A program made the translations under genes and the position numbers. Shown one piece after another: positions 1 through 8,198 of a stretch of DNA of 64,000 nt. The stretch covers positions 1-64,000 of the forward strand of contig JAYFOV010000024.1 in assembly GCA_034928535.1 (NCBI GenBank), read 5' to 3'. Positions within the stretch are counted from its first letter, which is position 1, and each line of letters opens with the position of its first letter. The notes beneath the pieces were generated by a model. That model saw only the letters and a list, made by a program, of their open reading frames with translations. It was not told where the DNA came from and made no database searches. This DNA is from CAXXOK01 sp001604115 (GTDB lineage: Bacteria; Bacillota; Clostridia; Christensenellales; Aristaeellaceae).

Positions 1-16
1 CCCCCCCCCCCCCCCC
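1..16. other. Homopolymer of 16 C at window start
   Basis: The first 16 bases are all C. Nothing else in the window has a comparable run. It abuts the 3' end of glmM and is most easily explained as a contig-end or sequencing artefact, not as a biological signal. Confidence 0.6.
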
Positions 17-55
17 GCTGCATCGGTTACTCTGCAATTTTGGCGATTTGCCATG

Positions 56-1411
56 TTATGCCTTGTTCAACTCTTTTTCGATGAGCTTGGCCAGTGCGTA
101 AACATCCTTGTCCAGCTCGCGCTGGTCGGGGCCTTCGATCATCACGCGCACCAGCGGCTCCGTGCCGCTGGCACGGATCACCAACCGGCCGATGTCCCGG
201 TACTTGGTTTCCAATTCCTCGATTTTGGCTTTCACTTTGGGGTTTTGCTCATAATCATACTTGCGGCTGTCCTCCACGCGCGCGCCAAAGAGGCTTTGGG
301 GCATGGTCTGCATTACCCCGGCCAGGCGGGAAAGCGGCGTATGGCTGCGCACCATGGCGGATATCACCTGCACGGCAGTCAGGATGCCATCCCCCGTGGT
401 GTTGTGATCCAGCATGATCACATGCCCGCTTTGCTCGCCGCCCAGCACGTGCCCGTCAGCCAGCATCTTTTCCAGCACATAGCGGTCGCCGACCTTTGTT
501 TTTTCCAGCCGGATGCCGTGTTTTTTCATGGCCAGATCCAGCCCCATATTGCTCATGACGGTGGCGACCAGCGTGTTGCCGCGCAGCTTGCCCTGCTCCT
601 TCATGTGCACGGCCAGCAGCGCCATCACCTGATCCCCGTTGATGATTTGCCCCCGCTCGTCGCTGGCGATCAGGCGGTCGGCATCGCCGTCAAAGGCAAA
701 GCCCACATCCGCGCCCAGCTCCCGCACCAGCTCGCACAGGCGCTGGGGGTGGGTAGAGCCGCAGTTGTCGTTGATGTTGGTGCCGTCCGGCTCATGGTAG
801 TAGCAGCTCACATGCGCGCCCAGCTCCTTAAAGGCCATGGGGGCGACCTCAAAGCTCGCGCCCTGCGCGCAGTCCAGCACCACGTGCAGGCCGTCCAGCC
901 GTACGTCGGTCGTCTCTTTGATAAAATCCACATAACGGCGGATGGCGTTGCGCTGGCGCACAGGGCGGCCGACCCGCTCGCCGATGGGCATGTCAAACTC
1001 CGCCGGGAGGCCGTTTTGCACGATCTCCTCGATTTTATCCTCCAGGGCGTCGGGCAGCTTATAGCCGTTTTTGTCAAAGAACTTGATGCCGTTGTACTCC
1101 ACGGTGTTGTGGCTGGCGCTGATCACCGCGCCCGCATCCGCCTCAAAGTAGCGGGTCAGGTAAGCGATGGCGGGGGTGGGCATCACTTCCACGAGCACGG
1201 CGCGCGCACCAACGCTGCAAATGCCCGCCACCAGCGCGCTTTCCAGCATTTCACCGCTGATGCGGGTATCCCGCCCGACCAGAATCGTGGGGCGGCGCAC
1301 ATCGCTGGCGAGCACCGCCGCGCTGGCCTGCCCCAGGCGGAAAGCCAGCTCGCAGGTGAGCTCCGTATTGGCAATGCCACGCACGCCGTCGGTACCGAAC
1401 AATCGAGCCAT
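56..1411 (-). CDS. glmM: Phosphoglucosamine mutase GlmM
   Basis: Converts glucosamine-6-phosphate to glucosamine-1-phosphate in the cytoplasm, on the way to UDP-GlcNAc and peptidoglycan. The 451-residue protein begins MARLFGTDGVRG, the family's N-terminal signature. It has the phosphoserine loop ISASHN (serine near residue 100), the metal loop DGDADR, and the C-terminal RASGTEPLVRVM phosphate-binding motif, so all four domains are present at normal length. The ATG at 1411 is chosen because it gives the canonical N terminus and has AGGGAG upstream. It lies downstream of murG on the same strand but has its own promoter (1550-1578), leaving a leader of about 130 bases. Confidence 0.97.
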   Translation of the reverse strand: MARLFGTDGVRGIANTELTCELAFRLGQASAAVLASDVRRPTILVGRDTRISGEMLESALVAGICSVGARAVLVEVMPTPAIAYLTRYFEADAGAVISASHNTVEYNGIKFFDKNGYKLPDALEDKIEEIVQNGLPAEFDMPIGERVGRPVRQRNAIRRYVDFIKETTDVRLDGLHVVLDCAQGASFEVAPMAFKELGAHVSCYYHEPDGTNINDNCGSTHPQRLCELVRELGADVGFAFDGDADRLIASDERGQIINGDQVMALLAVHMKEQGKLRGNTLVATVMSNMGLDLAMKKHGIRLEKTKVGDRYVLEKMLADGHVLGGEQSGHVIMLDHNTTGDGILTAVQVISAMVRSHTPLSRLAGVMQTMPQSLFGARVEDSRKYDYEQNPKVKAKIEELETKYRDIGRLVIRASGTEPLVRVMIEGPDQRELDKDVYALAKLIEKELNKA

Positions 1412-1438
1412 GTAAGCATCTCTCCCTTGGTGTTTTAG

Positions 1439-1480
1439 GCATGCGCGGGGCGGCCGCTGCATCGCGGCGCGGCGCATGCC
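1439..1480 (-). other. Inverted repeat in the glmM 5' leader
   Basis: A perfect 9-base inverted repeat (GGCATGCGC at 1439-1447, GCGCATGCC at 1472-1480) encloses a GC-rich 24-base loop. It lies between the glmM promoter and start codon, so the leader RNA can fold here. I do not recognise a riboswitch or the glmS ribozyme; function unknown. Confidence 0.35.
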
Positions 1481-1549
1481 GGTTGCATTGCAATGACCGC
1501 ACGGGGCGGCATTTCTTCACATCGATTCTATCGGGATTCAACCCTGCAC

Positions 1550-1578
1550 AGTATAGCCCGAAACGCCGGGCTTGGCAA
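1550..1578 (-). promoter_or_regulatory. Promoter of glmM
   Basis: On the minus strand TTGCCA (1573-1578), a 17-base spacer and TATACT (1550-1555) form a near-consensus sigma-A promoter reading toward glmM, inside the gap after the murG stop. Confidence 0.75.
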
Positions 1579-1607
1579 GCCGCGAGCCGTGATCCGGCTG
1601 CCTGCGG

Positions 1608-2687
1608 CTAGCGGGCGCGCCTTTGCTGCTGCACTTCCTCGATCATGCGCAGCACGGCGTCCGTGCCGTCTTTGAGGGGGTATGCCTCCATGGTGGCGCG
1701 TAGGGCGTCCTTTTGCGCCAGCAGGTTGTCGATGGCGGCCGTCAGGGTGTCCGGGGTCATGGATTCCTGCAACAGCACATGCGCCAGCCCCTGGCGGGCG
1801 TAGCTTTCGGCATTGCGGATCTGATCGCCCCGGCTGGCGCTCAGGGGGTAGGGCACCAGCAGCATGGGCTTGGCCAGCGCCAGCAGTTCGCTGAGGGTGT
1901 TGCTGCCCGCGCGGCTGAGCACGATGTCCGCGGCAGCCAGCGCATCGGCCATGTCATCGCCCAAAAATTCCAACTGGCAATAGCCTGCCAGCCCTTCCAG
2001 CTCCGGCGCAAGGTTGCCCTTGCCGCACAGGTGCAGCACGTCCATCCGGGGCAGCAAGGACGGAAGGCAGGCGCGCAGGCATTGGTTCACGCTCTGCGCG
2101 CCAAGACTCCCGCCGGTCATCAGCAGCACAGGCTTTTCCCCGGTGAAACCCGCCATGGCCAGCCCCTTTTGCCGCTGCCCCACAAAGAGCTGCGGGCGCA
2201 GCGGCGTGCCGGTGGTCTCGGCCTTGCTGCCCAGCGCCTTGGCACATTCGGGGAAGGTGGTGGCAACCCGATCCACAAATTTGGCACTGATACGGTTGGC
2301 CAGCCCGGGGGTGATGTCGCTTTCGTGGCACACGGTGGGCACATGCGCCAGCCATGCGCCAATGACCACCGGCACGCTCACAAAGCCGCCCTTGGAAAAG
2401 CACACGTCCGGCTTGAGCTTTCGCATCAGGCGCACGGAGGTAAACGCCCCGTGCAGCACCCGAAACGGGTCGGTAAAGTTTTGCAGGCTAAAGTAGCGGC
2501 GCAGTTTGCCGCTCTGCACCACGTGGTAGGTCACCCCGGGGATCTGCGAGATGAGCGTATGCTCGATGCCGCGCTCGGTGCCGATGTAGTGCAGCTCATA
2601 CCCCGCCGCGATCAGGCGCGGGATCAGGCTCATATGGGGGGTCACATGGCCGGCGGTGCCGCCGCCTGTGAGTACGATGCGTTTCAT
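1608..2687 (-). CDS. murG: UDP-N-acetylglucosamine transferase MurG
   Basis: Adds GlcNAc to lipid I to give lipid II, at the inner face of the cytoplasmic membrane. The 359-residue protein starts MKRIVLTGGGTAGHVTP, the glycine-rich N-terminal loop of MurG. It also has the GGSLGAQSVN loop at the start of the C-terminal Rossmann domain and the nucleotide-binding SRAGSNTLSELLALAKPMLLVPYP-like stretch near residues 260-285. Length is normal. The frame stays open far upstream, but the ATG at 2687 has AAAGGAG upstream and the family N terminus. It diverges from the phosphoglycerate mutase gene; promoters for both lie between them. Confidence 0.97.
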   Translation of the reverse strand: MKRIVLTGGGTAGHVTPHMSLIPRLIAAGYELHYIGTERGIEHTLISQIPGVTYHVVQSGKLRRYFSLQNFTDPFRVLHGAFTSVRLMRKLKPDVCFSKGGFVSVPVVIGAWLAHVPTVCHESDITPGLANRISAKFVDRVATTFPECAKALGSKAETTGTPLRPQLFVGQRQKGLAMAGFTGEKPVLLMTGGSLGAQSVNQCLRACLPSLLPRMDVLHLCGKGNLAPELEGLAGYCQLEFLGDDMADALAAADIVLSRAGSNTLSELLALAKPMLLVPYPLSASRGDQIRNAESYARQGLAHVLLQESMTPDTLTAAIDNLLAQKDALRATMEAYPLKDGTDAVLRMIEEVQQQRRAR

Positions 2688-2726
2688 GCTGTGTGAACGC
2701 GCTCCTTTGCTGTGGCTTACCGGGAC

Positions 2727-2756
2727 AGTATACACGATGCAGGCCACCCTTGCCAA
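2727..2756 (-). promoter_or_regulatory. Promoter of murG
   Basis: Minus-strand TTGGCA (2751-2756), 18-base spacer, TATACT (2727-2732), about 40 bases before the murG start. Confidence 0.65.
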
Positions 2757-2793
2757 GCGGGCGGGCGCGGATTGTACTTTTGCGGCACCTTGC

Positions 2794-2822
2794 TTGCCAC
2801 GCGGCGCGGCACGGGGTATACT
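2794..2822 (+). promoter_or_regulatory. Promoter of the phosphoglycerate mutase gene
   Basis: TTGCCA (2794-2799), 17-base spacer, TATACT (2817-2822), just upstream of the ribosome binding site AAGGGAGG. It is divergent from the murG promoter. Confidence 0.75.
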
Positions 2823-2855
2823 TTTGCTACTATGCGCCGTAAGGGAGGCAGACCC

Positions 2856-4136
2856 GTGAAATATGTACTGGTGATCGGCGATGGCATGGCGGATACGGCG
2901 CTGGAAGCGCTGGGCGGCAAGACCCCGCTGGAAAGCCTTGATCTTGATGCGTTTGACCGCGTGGCAGGCGGCATGCTCGGCCGGGTGCAGACTGTGCCGC
3001 ATGGCCTTGCGCCCGGGAGCGATACGGCCATCCTGAGCATTTTCGGCAATGACCCGCGCACCTGCTATACGGGGCGCAGCGTGCTGGAGGCCGCCGGAAT
3101 GGGCATCCTGCTTGCACCGGGCAGCCTGAGCCTGCGCGTGAACCTGTGCGCCGTGCTGCCGCAGGGGGATGGGCTGACCATCCATAGCCACAATGGCGGA
3201 AACATCCACGGGGAGCAGGCGCTTAGCCTGATGCGGAGCCTTACGGAGCACCCCGCCTTTGCGGAGGCGATGGCGGCTGCGGGGCTGCACATCCACATCA
3301 CGGACACCTTCCGGCACATCGGCGTCATGCACAGCGCGGCGTGCGATCTGGCCGCCCTGCGGCTCACCGAGCCGCACAACGTGCTGGGGGAGGACATCGC
3401 CGCGCACCTGCCCCAGATGGTGCGCGCCACCGATGATGCGGCCACCCTTCGGCTGTGCGAGGACATCCGCGCGCTGATGCGCCTGAGCTACGATGTGCTG
3501 CGCGACCACCCCGTGAACCGCAGCCGCGTGGCGGATGGGCTGCTCCCGGCCAACATGATCTGGCCGTGGGGCGCGGCCACCGCCATGAAGCTGGAGAACT
3601 TTGAGCATAAGTACCACCGGCGCGGCGCGGTGGTGAGCGCGGTGCCGCTGGTGTGGGGCATCGCCGCGCTGAGCGGGCTTTACACCCCCAAAGTGGCCGG
3701 CGCAAACGGCGATCTGGACACGAATTACGAGGGCAAGGCGGCCTGCGCGCTGGATGCGCTGCTTTCGCAGGGGTATGATTTTGCCGCTGTGCATGTGGAG
3801 GCGCCCGATGAGATGGCGCATGCCGGGAGCCTGGAGAAAAAGCTGCTGGCGATCCGCCATGTGAACGACCGCGTGCTCCGGCCGCTGATGGCGGGGCTGG
3901 ACCGGCAGGGAGAACCCTACCGCCTGCTGCTGCTCAGCGACCACCCCACGCTGCTGACCACCCGCACCCATGACGGCGCGCCCGTGCCCTACGCGCTGTA
4001 TGACAGCCGCAGCGGCGCAGCCGCGCGGGCAGGCGACGCGGCGCCCCGGCGCAAGTTTAGCGAAAGCGAAGCCATGGGCACGCCGTTGCTCGCGGACGGC
4101 ACACGCTTGATGGCTATGCTCTTTGAGCAGGCGTGA
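2856..4136 (+). CDS. apgM: 2,3-bisphosphoglycerate-independent phosphoglycerate mutase, archaeal type (ApgM family)
   Basis: Predicted to interconvert 3- and 2-phosphoglycerate in glycolysis with bound divalent metals. The 426-residue protein belongs to the alkaline-phosphatase superfamily: the N-terminal metal loop IGDGMAD, the catalytic serine in PGSDTAILSIFG (Ser about 55), TCYTGRSVLEAAGMG and the C-terminal DHPT and HDGAPVPY motifs fit the archaeal-type branch (about 400 residues), not bacterial GpmI (about 510). I choose the GTG at 2856 because AAGGGAGG precedes it and the protein then begins VKYVLVIGDG. It has its own promoter. The symbol is by family; the protein could be related to phosphonopyruvate-utilising homologues. 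Confidence 0.85.
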   Translation: MKYVLVIGDGMADTALEALGGKTPLESLDLDAFDRVAGGMLGRVQTVPHGLAPGSDTAILSIFGNDPRTCYTGRSVLEAAGMGILLAPGSLSLRVNLCAVLPQGDGLTIHSHNGGNIHGEQALSLMRSLTEHPAFAEAMAAAGLHIHITDTFRHIGVMHSAACDLAALRLTEPHNVLGEDIAAHLPQMVRATDDAATLRLCEDIRALMRLSYDVLRDHPVNRSRVADGLLPANMIWPWGAATAMKLENFEHKYHRRGAVVSAVPLVWGIAALSGLYTPKVAGANGDLDTNYEGKAACALDALLSQGYDFAAVHVEAPDEMAHAGSLEKKLLAIRHVNDRVLRPLMAGLDRQGEPYRLLLLSDHPTLLTTRTHDGAPVPYALYDSRSGAAARAGDAAPRRKFSESEAMGTPLLADGTRLMAMLFEQA

Positions 4137-4162
4137 GCCCGGCCGGCGGTGTACCCGCCGCC

Positions 4163-4191
4163 TTGCCACGCACGGCGTTTTCCTGTATAAT
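4163..4191 (+). promoter_or_regulatory. Promoter of the 179-residue membrane protein gene
   Basis: TTGCCA (4163-4168), 17-base spacer, TATAAT (4186-4191). A GGCGG/CCGCC hairpin at 4145-4159 lies just before it and may mark the end of the upstream transcript, although it lacks a T-run. Confidence 0.75.
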
Positions 4192-4225
4192 CCCCCTAGG
4201 CATATGCCACAGGAGGAGACCCGCC

Positions 4226-4765
4226 ATGACCAAGCTGCGCCGGTTTATCTGGTACCTGGCGAGCAGGCTGCTGCTCATCATAGTGCTGTTGGGGCTTTTT
4301 ACCGTCACGTTTTATTACGCGATGAACGCCACCAACGTCTATGTGGTGCTCAAGGACGGTATGGCCAAGCGCGCGCAGGTCATCATGATGGGCGAGGAAC
4401 CAACCGAGCTGAACAAGTTTTTCCAAAGCAGTTATTTGCAGCGGGATGAAAATCTGATCCAGGCCATTGACGGGCAAAGCCCGTACCTTTGCTACACCGT
4501 ACGCGGCATCGACCATCGGCTCGAGCTCACATGGATGTGGTGCTGGCCGTGGGAGAGCACTGCGCGAGCGGAGTTTGTGGAACGTATCCCGCGCATCGAC
4601 GGGCGGCTGAACCGCGCCTATGCGGACACGGCGCGCCAGCTTTTTGGCGAAACGTATGAGACTCCGCCCAAATGGCAGGCAGGGCGTTATTCCGCCACGC
4701 TGGTCAAGGAGAATAACCAGTGGCACATCAAAGGCATTACCCTGCGGGAGGCACTGGCGGAGTAG
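4226..4765 (+). CDS. Membrane-anchored protein of unknown function (179 residues)
   Basis: I do not recognise a named family. The protein starts with a short basic segment and one strong transmembrane helix (about residues 9-30, LASRLLLIIVLLGLFTVTFY). About 145 residues follow, predicted to be outside the membrane, with a Trp-rich patch (LTWMWCWPWES, about 103-113) and a C-terminal segment that reads like a small beta domain (WQAGRYSATLVKENNQWHIKG). The start at 4226 is supported by AGGAGGAG eight bases upstream and by the dedicated promoter. The gene is monocistronic. It could be a clostridial envelope or sporulation-related protein, but no motif proves this. Confidence 0.75.
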   Translation: MTKLRRFIWYLASRLLLIIVLLGLFTVTFYYAMNATNVYVVLKDGMAKRAQVIMMGEEPTELNKFFQSSYLQRDENLIQAIDGQSPYLCYTVRGIDHRLELTWMWCWPWESTARAEFVERIPRIDGRLNRAYADTARQLFGETYETPPKWQAGRYSATLVKENNQWHIKGITLREALAE

Positions 4766-5106
4766 TGCCGCACGGCCTGCTGGCCGGGGTATAGTGCGCT
4801 GCATGCCGGACGGCTGCCAGGCGCGGCGGCGTGCCTGCGGCCGCAGAGCCCGCCATGACTGGCAGCGGCTGGGTAAACCAACCCGCGTGGCCATACCGCT
4901 TTCAGATACCATGCTGAACATAACGCCCAGATGCGGCTGCAAAAACCCCCGCCATGCCCGAGCGGCAACGGCGGGGGTTTACTTGTGGTTCGGCACAACA
5001 CAGCAACGGTGGGGCAGGCTTGCATGCAACACCGCATGGCGCATCCGGCTTTTTGCCGCAGGTCGCGGAGCCTGGGTGCAGGCAGGATGCCAGACAAACG
5101 GGTAGG
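4766..5106. other. Intergenic region between two convergent genes
   Basis: These 341 bases separate two convergent genes. They contain a bidirectional terminator-like hairpin (4941-4981) and a GGCC-rich inverted repeat just after the first stop. I see no convincing open frame with a ribosome binding site and no tRNA-like cloverleaf. Confidence 0.5.
4941..4981. terminator. Bidirectional intrinsic terminator
   Basis: AAACCCCCGCC and GGCGGGGGTTT form an 11-base stem. The A-run on one side and T-run on the other give a U-tract on both strands; the minus-strand copy ends in five T. It can stop the 4226 gene from the left and the HAD gene from the right. Confidence 0.75.
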
Positions 5107-5778
5107 TTACGCCGGTTCGGCTGCATTGAGCGCATCCACCAGCGGGCACAGGTCATGCAGGCTGTGCAGGCGGTGATCCACATAGGGGGCAAAACGCTCG
5201 TCATAGGGCAGCATATCGGGGATCATCACGCAGCACGCTCCGGCGGCGCGGATGGCTTGCACGCCAAAAAAGCTGTCCTCCACGCCAAGGCAGTCCGCCG
5301 GGTCGCAGTCCACCGCGCGGGCGGCGGCCAGGTAGATGTCCGGCGCGGGCTTGCCGTGGGGCACCTCGCCGCCGCACACGGTCACGTCAAAATGCTGCCC
5401 TACCTCAGGCATGCGCGCGAAATAGTCCATCACCAGCGGGCGCACGGTGCTGGTGGCCAGCGCGAGCCGGAGCCCTCGCGCCTTGAGCCCTGCCAGCGTG
5501 TCCAGCAGCCCGGGCTTGAAGGGCATGGTGTGGGCTTTGTTATATGCCATAAAATAGGCGCGGAAACGCTCCATAAACCGCTCGTAGGGGAATGCATCGC
5601 CCAGTGCGCGGTGGTAGATGTGCTTGCACTCGGCGTTGGGCACGCCCAAGGTGGATACGTAAAAGGCCCTGTCCGTCTGGTAGCCCATATCGCCTGCGAT
5701 TTCCTGCATAGCCTGAAAGCCAAGGTTCTCGGTATCAAACAAAACGCCGTCCATGTCAAAGAGCACTGCGCGGATCAA
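5107..5778 (-). CDS. HAD-family phosphatase / beta-phosphoglucomutase-like hydrolase
   Basis: Predicted cytoplasmic phosphatase or phosphomutase of the haloacid dehalogenase superfamily, substrate unknown. The 223-residue protein has motif I DMDGVLFDTE (nucleophile and acid/base Asp), motif II ATST, motif III lysine in HGKPAPDIY, and motif IV GVEDS. The insert between motifs I and II is a helical cap of the subfamily I type. A GTG at 5787 is also in frame, but AAAGGAGG lies directly against it; the TTG at 5778 has about 9 bases of spacing and gives the usual N terminus MIRAVLFDMDG, so I prefer TTG. Physiological substrate cannot be inferred from its neighbours. Confidence 0.88.
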   Translation of the reverse strand: MIRAVLFDMDGVLFDTENLGFQAMQEIAGDMGYQTDRAFYVSTLGVPNAECKHIYHRALGDAFPYERFMERFRAYFMAYNKAHTMPFKPGLLDTLAGLKARGLRLALATSTVRPLVMDYFARMPEVGQHFDVTVCGGEVPHGKPAPDIYLAAARAVDCDPADCLGVEDSFFGVQAIRAAGACCVMIPDMLPYDERFAPYVDHRLHSLHDLCPLVDALNAAEPA

Positions 5779-5814
5779 GTTTTGCACCCTCCTTTGTGTG
5801 TGGGGAAACCATTT

Positions 5815-5828
5815 CCAAACCGGTTTGG
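5815..5828. promoter_or_regulatory. 14-base perfect palindrome upstream of the HAD gene
   Basis: CCAAACCGGTTTGG is a perfect palindrome about 40 bases upstream of the HAD start codon and just after the stop of the upstream gene. It could be an operator; no regulator is identified. Confidence 0.3.
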
Positions 5829-5854
5829 GGCGCCGCCCCGGGGCACTGCAAGGC

Positions 5855-7477
5855 TCACGCGTCCAGCGCGGCTTTCAGTCCATCCACTGCCGCGCTGATG
5901 ATGCCGCCCGCATAACCCGCGCCTTCCCCCAGGGGATAAAGCCCGGCCAGCGCGCTTTGCCGTCCAGCGTCCCGCAACAGCCGCACCGGGGAGGAGGAGC
6001 GGGTTTCCGGCGCGGTCAGCAGGGCGTCGGCATCGTCAAAGCCGCGCAGCCGCTGCGCCAGCCTTGGCAAGGCAAAACGCAGGTTATCCGTGATATAGCC
6101 GGGCAGGCACGCGGCTACATCCCCCGGGGTCACGCCCGGGCGGTAGCTGGGGCGCACCGCGCCAAAGCGGCGGGTGGGCTTGCCAGCCAGAAAATCCCCC
6201 ACGCGCTGGCAGGGCGCAGCATAACCGCCGCCGCCCAGCGCAAAGGCTGCACGCTCAATATCCCGCTGCAGGGCGATGCCCGCCAGCGCATCCCCAGAGC
6301 CAAAATCGGCGGGGGTCACGCCCACCAGCAGCGCGGCGTTGGCGTTTTCCGCCGCACGGGCATGCAGGCTCATGCCGTTCACGTTCAGCAGACCCGGCTC
6401 GCTGCTGGCGTTCATCACCTGCCCGCCGGGGCACATGCAAAAGGTGTAAACGCCGCGCCCGTCGGGGGTGGGCACATTCAGCTTGTAATCGGCGGGGGGC
6501 AGGCCATCCTCCCCGGCCATCACGCCATACTGCGTATGGTCGATCACCCCCTGCTGGTGCTCGATGCGCACCCCGATGGCAAAGGGTTTAGCCTGCATGG
6601 GCACGCCGAGCGCCTGCAGCCAGGCGTAGGTGTCCCGCGCGCTGTGGCCGGTAGCCAGATACACCGCATCGGTGGGGATGCACAGCGGCGCGGCACTCCC
6701 CGCGCGCACATGCACGCCGGCCACCCGGCCATCCTGGATGTCAAGCCCTACCGCCATATGGCCAAACAGCACCTCGCCGCCCAGCGAGATCAGCTGCGCG
6801 CGCATGTGCCGGAGCACGCCGCGCAACAGATCGGTGCCGATGTGGGGCTTTGCATTTACGGTGATATCCTCCGGTGCGCCGCAGGTCACCAAGGTATGCA
6901 GCACCGTGCGAATGAGCGGATCCCCCAGGCCGCAGGTCAGCTTGCCATCGCTGAATGCGCCCGCGCCGCCCTCGCCAAAGAGCACATTGCTCTGGCTATC
7001 CAGCACGCCGCTTTGCTCCATGGCAGCCACGTCGGCAGTGCGCTCCTCCACCGATTTGCCGCGCTCCAGCAGGATCGGCCTTGCGCCGCGCACGGCCAGC
7101 CCCAGCGCGCAAAACAGGCCTGCGGGGCCTGCGCCCACCACCACCGGGCGGGGGCGGTTTGCCCCGTAGGGCTTGAGCGGCATGGTAAACAGATCGCGCC
7201 GGGCGGCATCCTGATCATCGATGTGCGCGGCTTCATTGGGGCGGAAGCGCGCAAGCAGCGAGGCCTCGGCGGCGGGGTCGGCCAGGCGCACATCCAGGGT
7301 AAGTGTAAAGTGCACATCCCGCTTGTCGCGCGCATCCACGCTGCGCTTGCACACGGTGGCTTCCAGCACGGCGGCTTCGGGCACGGCAAGGCGCGCGGCG
7401 GCCAAACGGCGGCAGTAGGCGGGGTTCAGGTGGCTGGCATCCGCCAGGGAAACGGATATCTGGTGCAGGCGTAACAT
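5855..7477 (-). CDS. FAD-dependent oxidoreductase (uncharacterised dehydrogenase family)
   Basis: The 540-residue protein has an N-terminal domain of about 105 residues, then a Rossmann FAD-binding fold: RPVVVGAGPAGLFCALGLA (GxGxxG at about 115-120) followed by the acidic end of strand 2 in LLERG. Further on there is NVLFGEGGAGAFSDGKL, the ATGHSARDTY segment, and a C-terminal GEGAGYAGGI loop that closes on the flavin. This order fits the uncharacterised FAD-dependent dehydrogenases common in Firmicutes; substrate unknown. Start at 7477 follows GAGGAGG; an ATG fifteen bases earlier overlaps that site. It may be cotranscribed with the downstream HAD gene, since the gap is about 75 bases. Confidence 0.85.
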   Translation of the reverse strand: MLRLHQISVSLADASHLNPAYCRRLAAARLAVPEAAVLEATVCKRSVDARDKRDVHFTLTLDVRLADPAAEASLLARFRPNEAAHIDDQDAARRDLFTMPLKPYGANRPRPVVVGAGPAGLFCALGLAVRGARPILLERGKSVEERTADVAAMEQSGVLDSQSNVLFGEGGAGAFSDGKLTCGLGDPLIRTVLHTLVTCGAPEDITVNAKPHIGTDLLRGVLRHMRAQLISLGGEVLFGHMAVGLDIQDGRVAGVHVRAGSAAPLCIPTDAVYLATGHSARDTYAWLQALGVPMQAKPFAIGVRIEHQQGVIDHTQYGVMAGEDGLPPADYKLNVPTPDGRGVYTFCMCPGGQVMNASSEPGLLNVNGMSLHARAAENANAALLVGVTPADFGSGDALAGIALQRDIERAAFALGGGGYAAPCQRVGDFLAGKPTRRFGAVRPSYRPGVTPGDVAACLPGYITDNLRFALPRLAQRLRGFDDADALLTAPETRSSSPVRLLRDAGRQSALAGLYPLGEGAGYAGGIISAAVDGLKAALDA

Positions 7478-7601
7478 GGCGCGCCTCCTCATCAAAATGG
7501 GGCTTGGACGGCCAAAGTCTTTGCGCCGCCACGCCCATCCTACCACACATAAGGCCGTGCCCGCAAGGCGCGCAAAAATACGCAAAAACCCCGGCAGCCG
7601 A

Positions 7602-7630
7602 TTGACAGCCCACCCCCCGGATGATAGACT
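7602..7630 (+). promoter_or_regulatory. Promoter of the four-gene 7.7-12.7 kb cluster
   Basis: TTGACA (7602-7607), 17-base spacer, TAGACT (7625-7630), about 95 bases before the first gene. It is the only clear promoter seen before deoC, consistent with one transcript for the cluster. Confidence 0.65.
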
Positions 7631-7725
7631 GGCAAATGGGGAAGGCCGTCGTTTTGCGTCGATCGGCTGTCACTTTGTAGGTTCGATGCGCGGCGGGAAC
7701 CCCGGTTTGGTGGGGAGGAACCCGC

Positions 7726-8160
7726 ATGCCTTTGTTTTGGGATGAAACCAGCGGCGCGTTGCACATCACGCAGGACGCGCATCTTGAATCGCATATGCAC
7801 AGACGGGATGTGCTTGCCCTGCGGCAGGCACTGCTTGGCGATGCGCCTGCGCAGCCGCCGCCGGCGGATGGCGCGGTGGTGCCCATGCCCGCCTTTGCGG
7901 TGCCGGGCGGCCGGCTGGCTTGCCTGTGCATCCTGCATGGGGACAAGCTCCACGCGGTGGAGCTATCGGTGGTCAGCGTAGGGCAGCGCAGGCGCGGCAC
8001 CGCGGAACAGCAGCGCGCATTCCTGTTCCAGTGCCTGCGCGCCGCCGACCCCTCGCCGGACAGTCAGCGCAACGTGCTGCTGCGCTGCCCGTTTGGCACC
8101 GCACTGATTGCCACCGATCCGCGCACAGGCGACGCGACGCTGCGCCTGACCTACCGATGA
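7726..8160 (+). CDS. Protein of unknown function, first gene of four-gene cluster (144 residues)
   Basis: I do not recognise a family. It is a soluble protein without signal peptide or membrane segment. The C-terminal half alternates short strands (LACLCILHGDKLHAVELSVVSV, then NVLLRCPFGTALIATD, then GDATLRLTYR), suggesting a small beta-rich domain. Between residues 38 and 55 there is a Pro/Ala-rich linker. The ATG at 7726 follows GGGGAGG. It opens a run of four same-strand genes with gaps of 38, 125 and 93 bases; its place beside a Syd-like protein and an ATPase suggests an accessory or partner role, which is inference only. Confidence 0.7.
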   Translation: MPLFWDETSGALHITQDAHLESHMHRRDVLALRQALLGDAPAQPPPADGAVVPMPAFAVPGGRLACLCILHGDKLHAVELSVVSVGQRRRGTAEQQRAFLFQCLRAADPSPDSQRNVLLRCPFGTALIATDPRTGDATLRLTYR

Positions 8161-8198
8161 TCACACAGGGCGCCGCGCGCGCCAAGGAGGTAGCGCCC

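Noticed and set aside
53..1438. A 461-codon plus-strand frame opposite glmM
   Set aside because: Shadow of glmM; no motif and no ribosome binding site.
1412..1543. glmS-type ribozyme in the glmM leader
   Set aside because: No resemblance to the ribozyme core; only a simple inverted repeat.
4766..5106. Small open frames or an RNA gene in the gap after the 179-residue protein
   Set aside because: No ribosome binding site with a plausible frame and no tRNA-like or known RNA fold.
5779..5787. GTG at 5787 as start of the HAD phosphatase
   Set aside because: The ribosome binding site AAAGGAGG directly abuts it; TTG at 5778 has proper spacing and gives the family N terminus.
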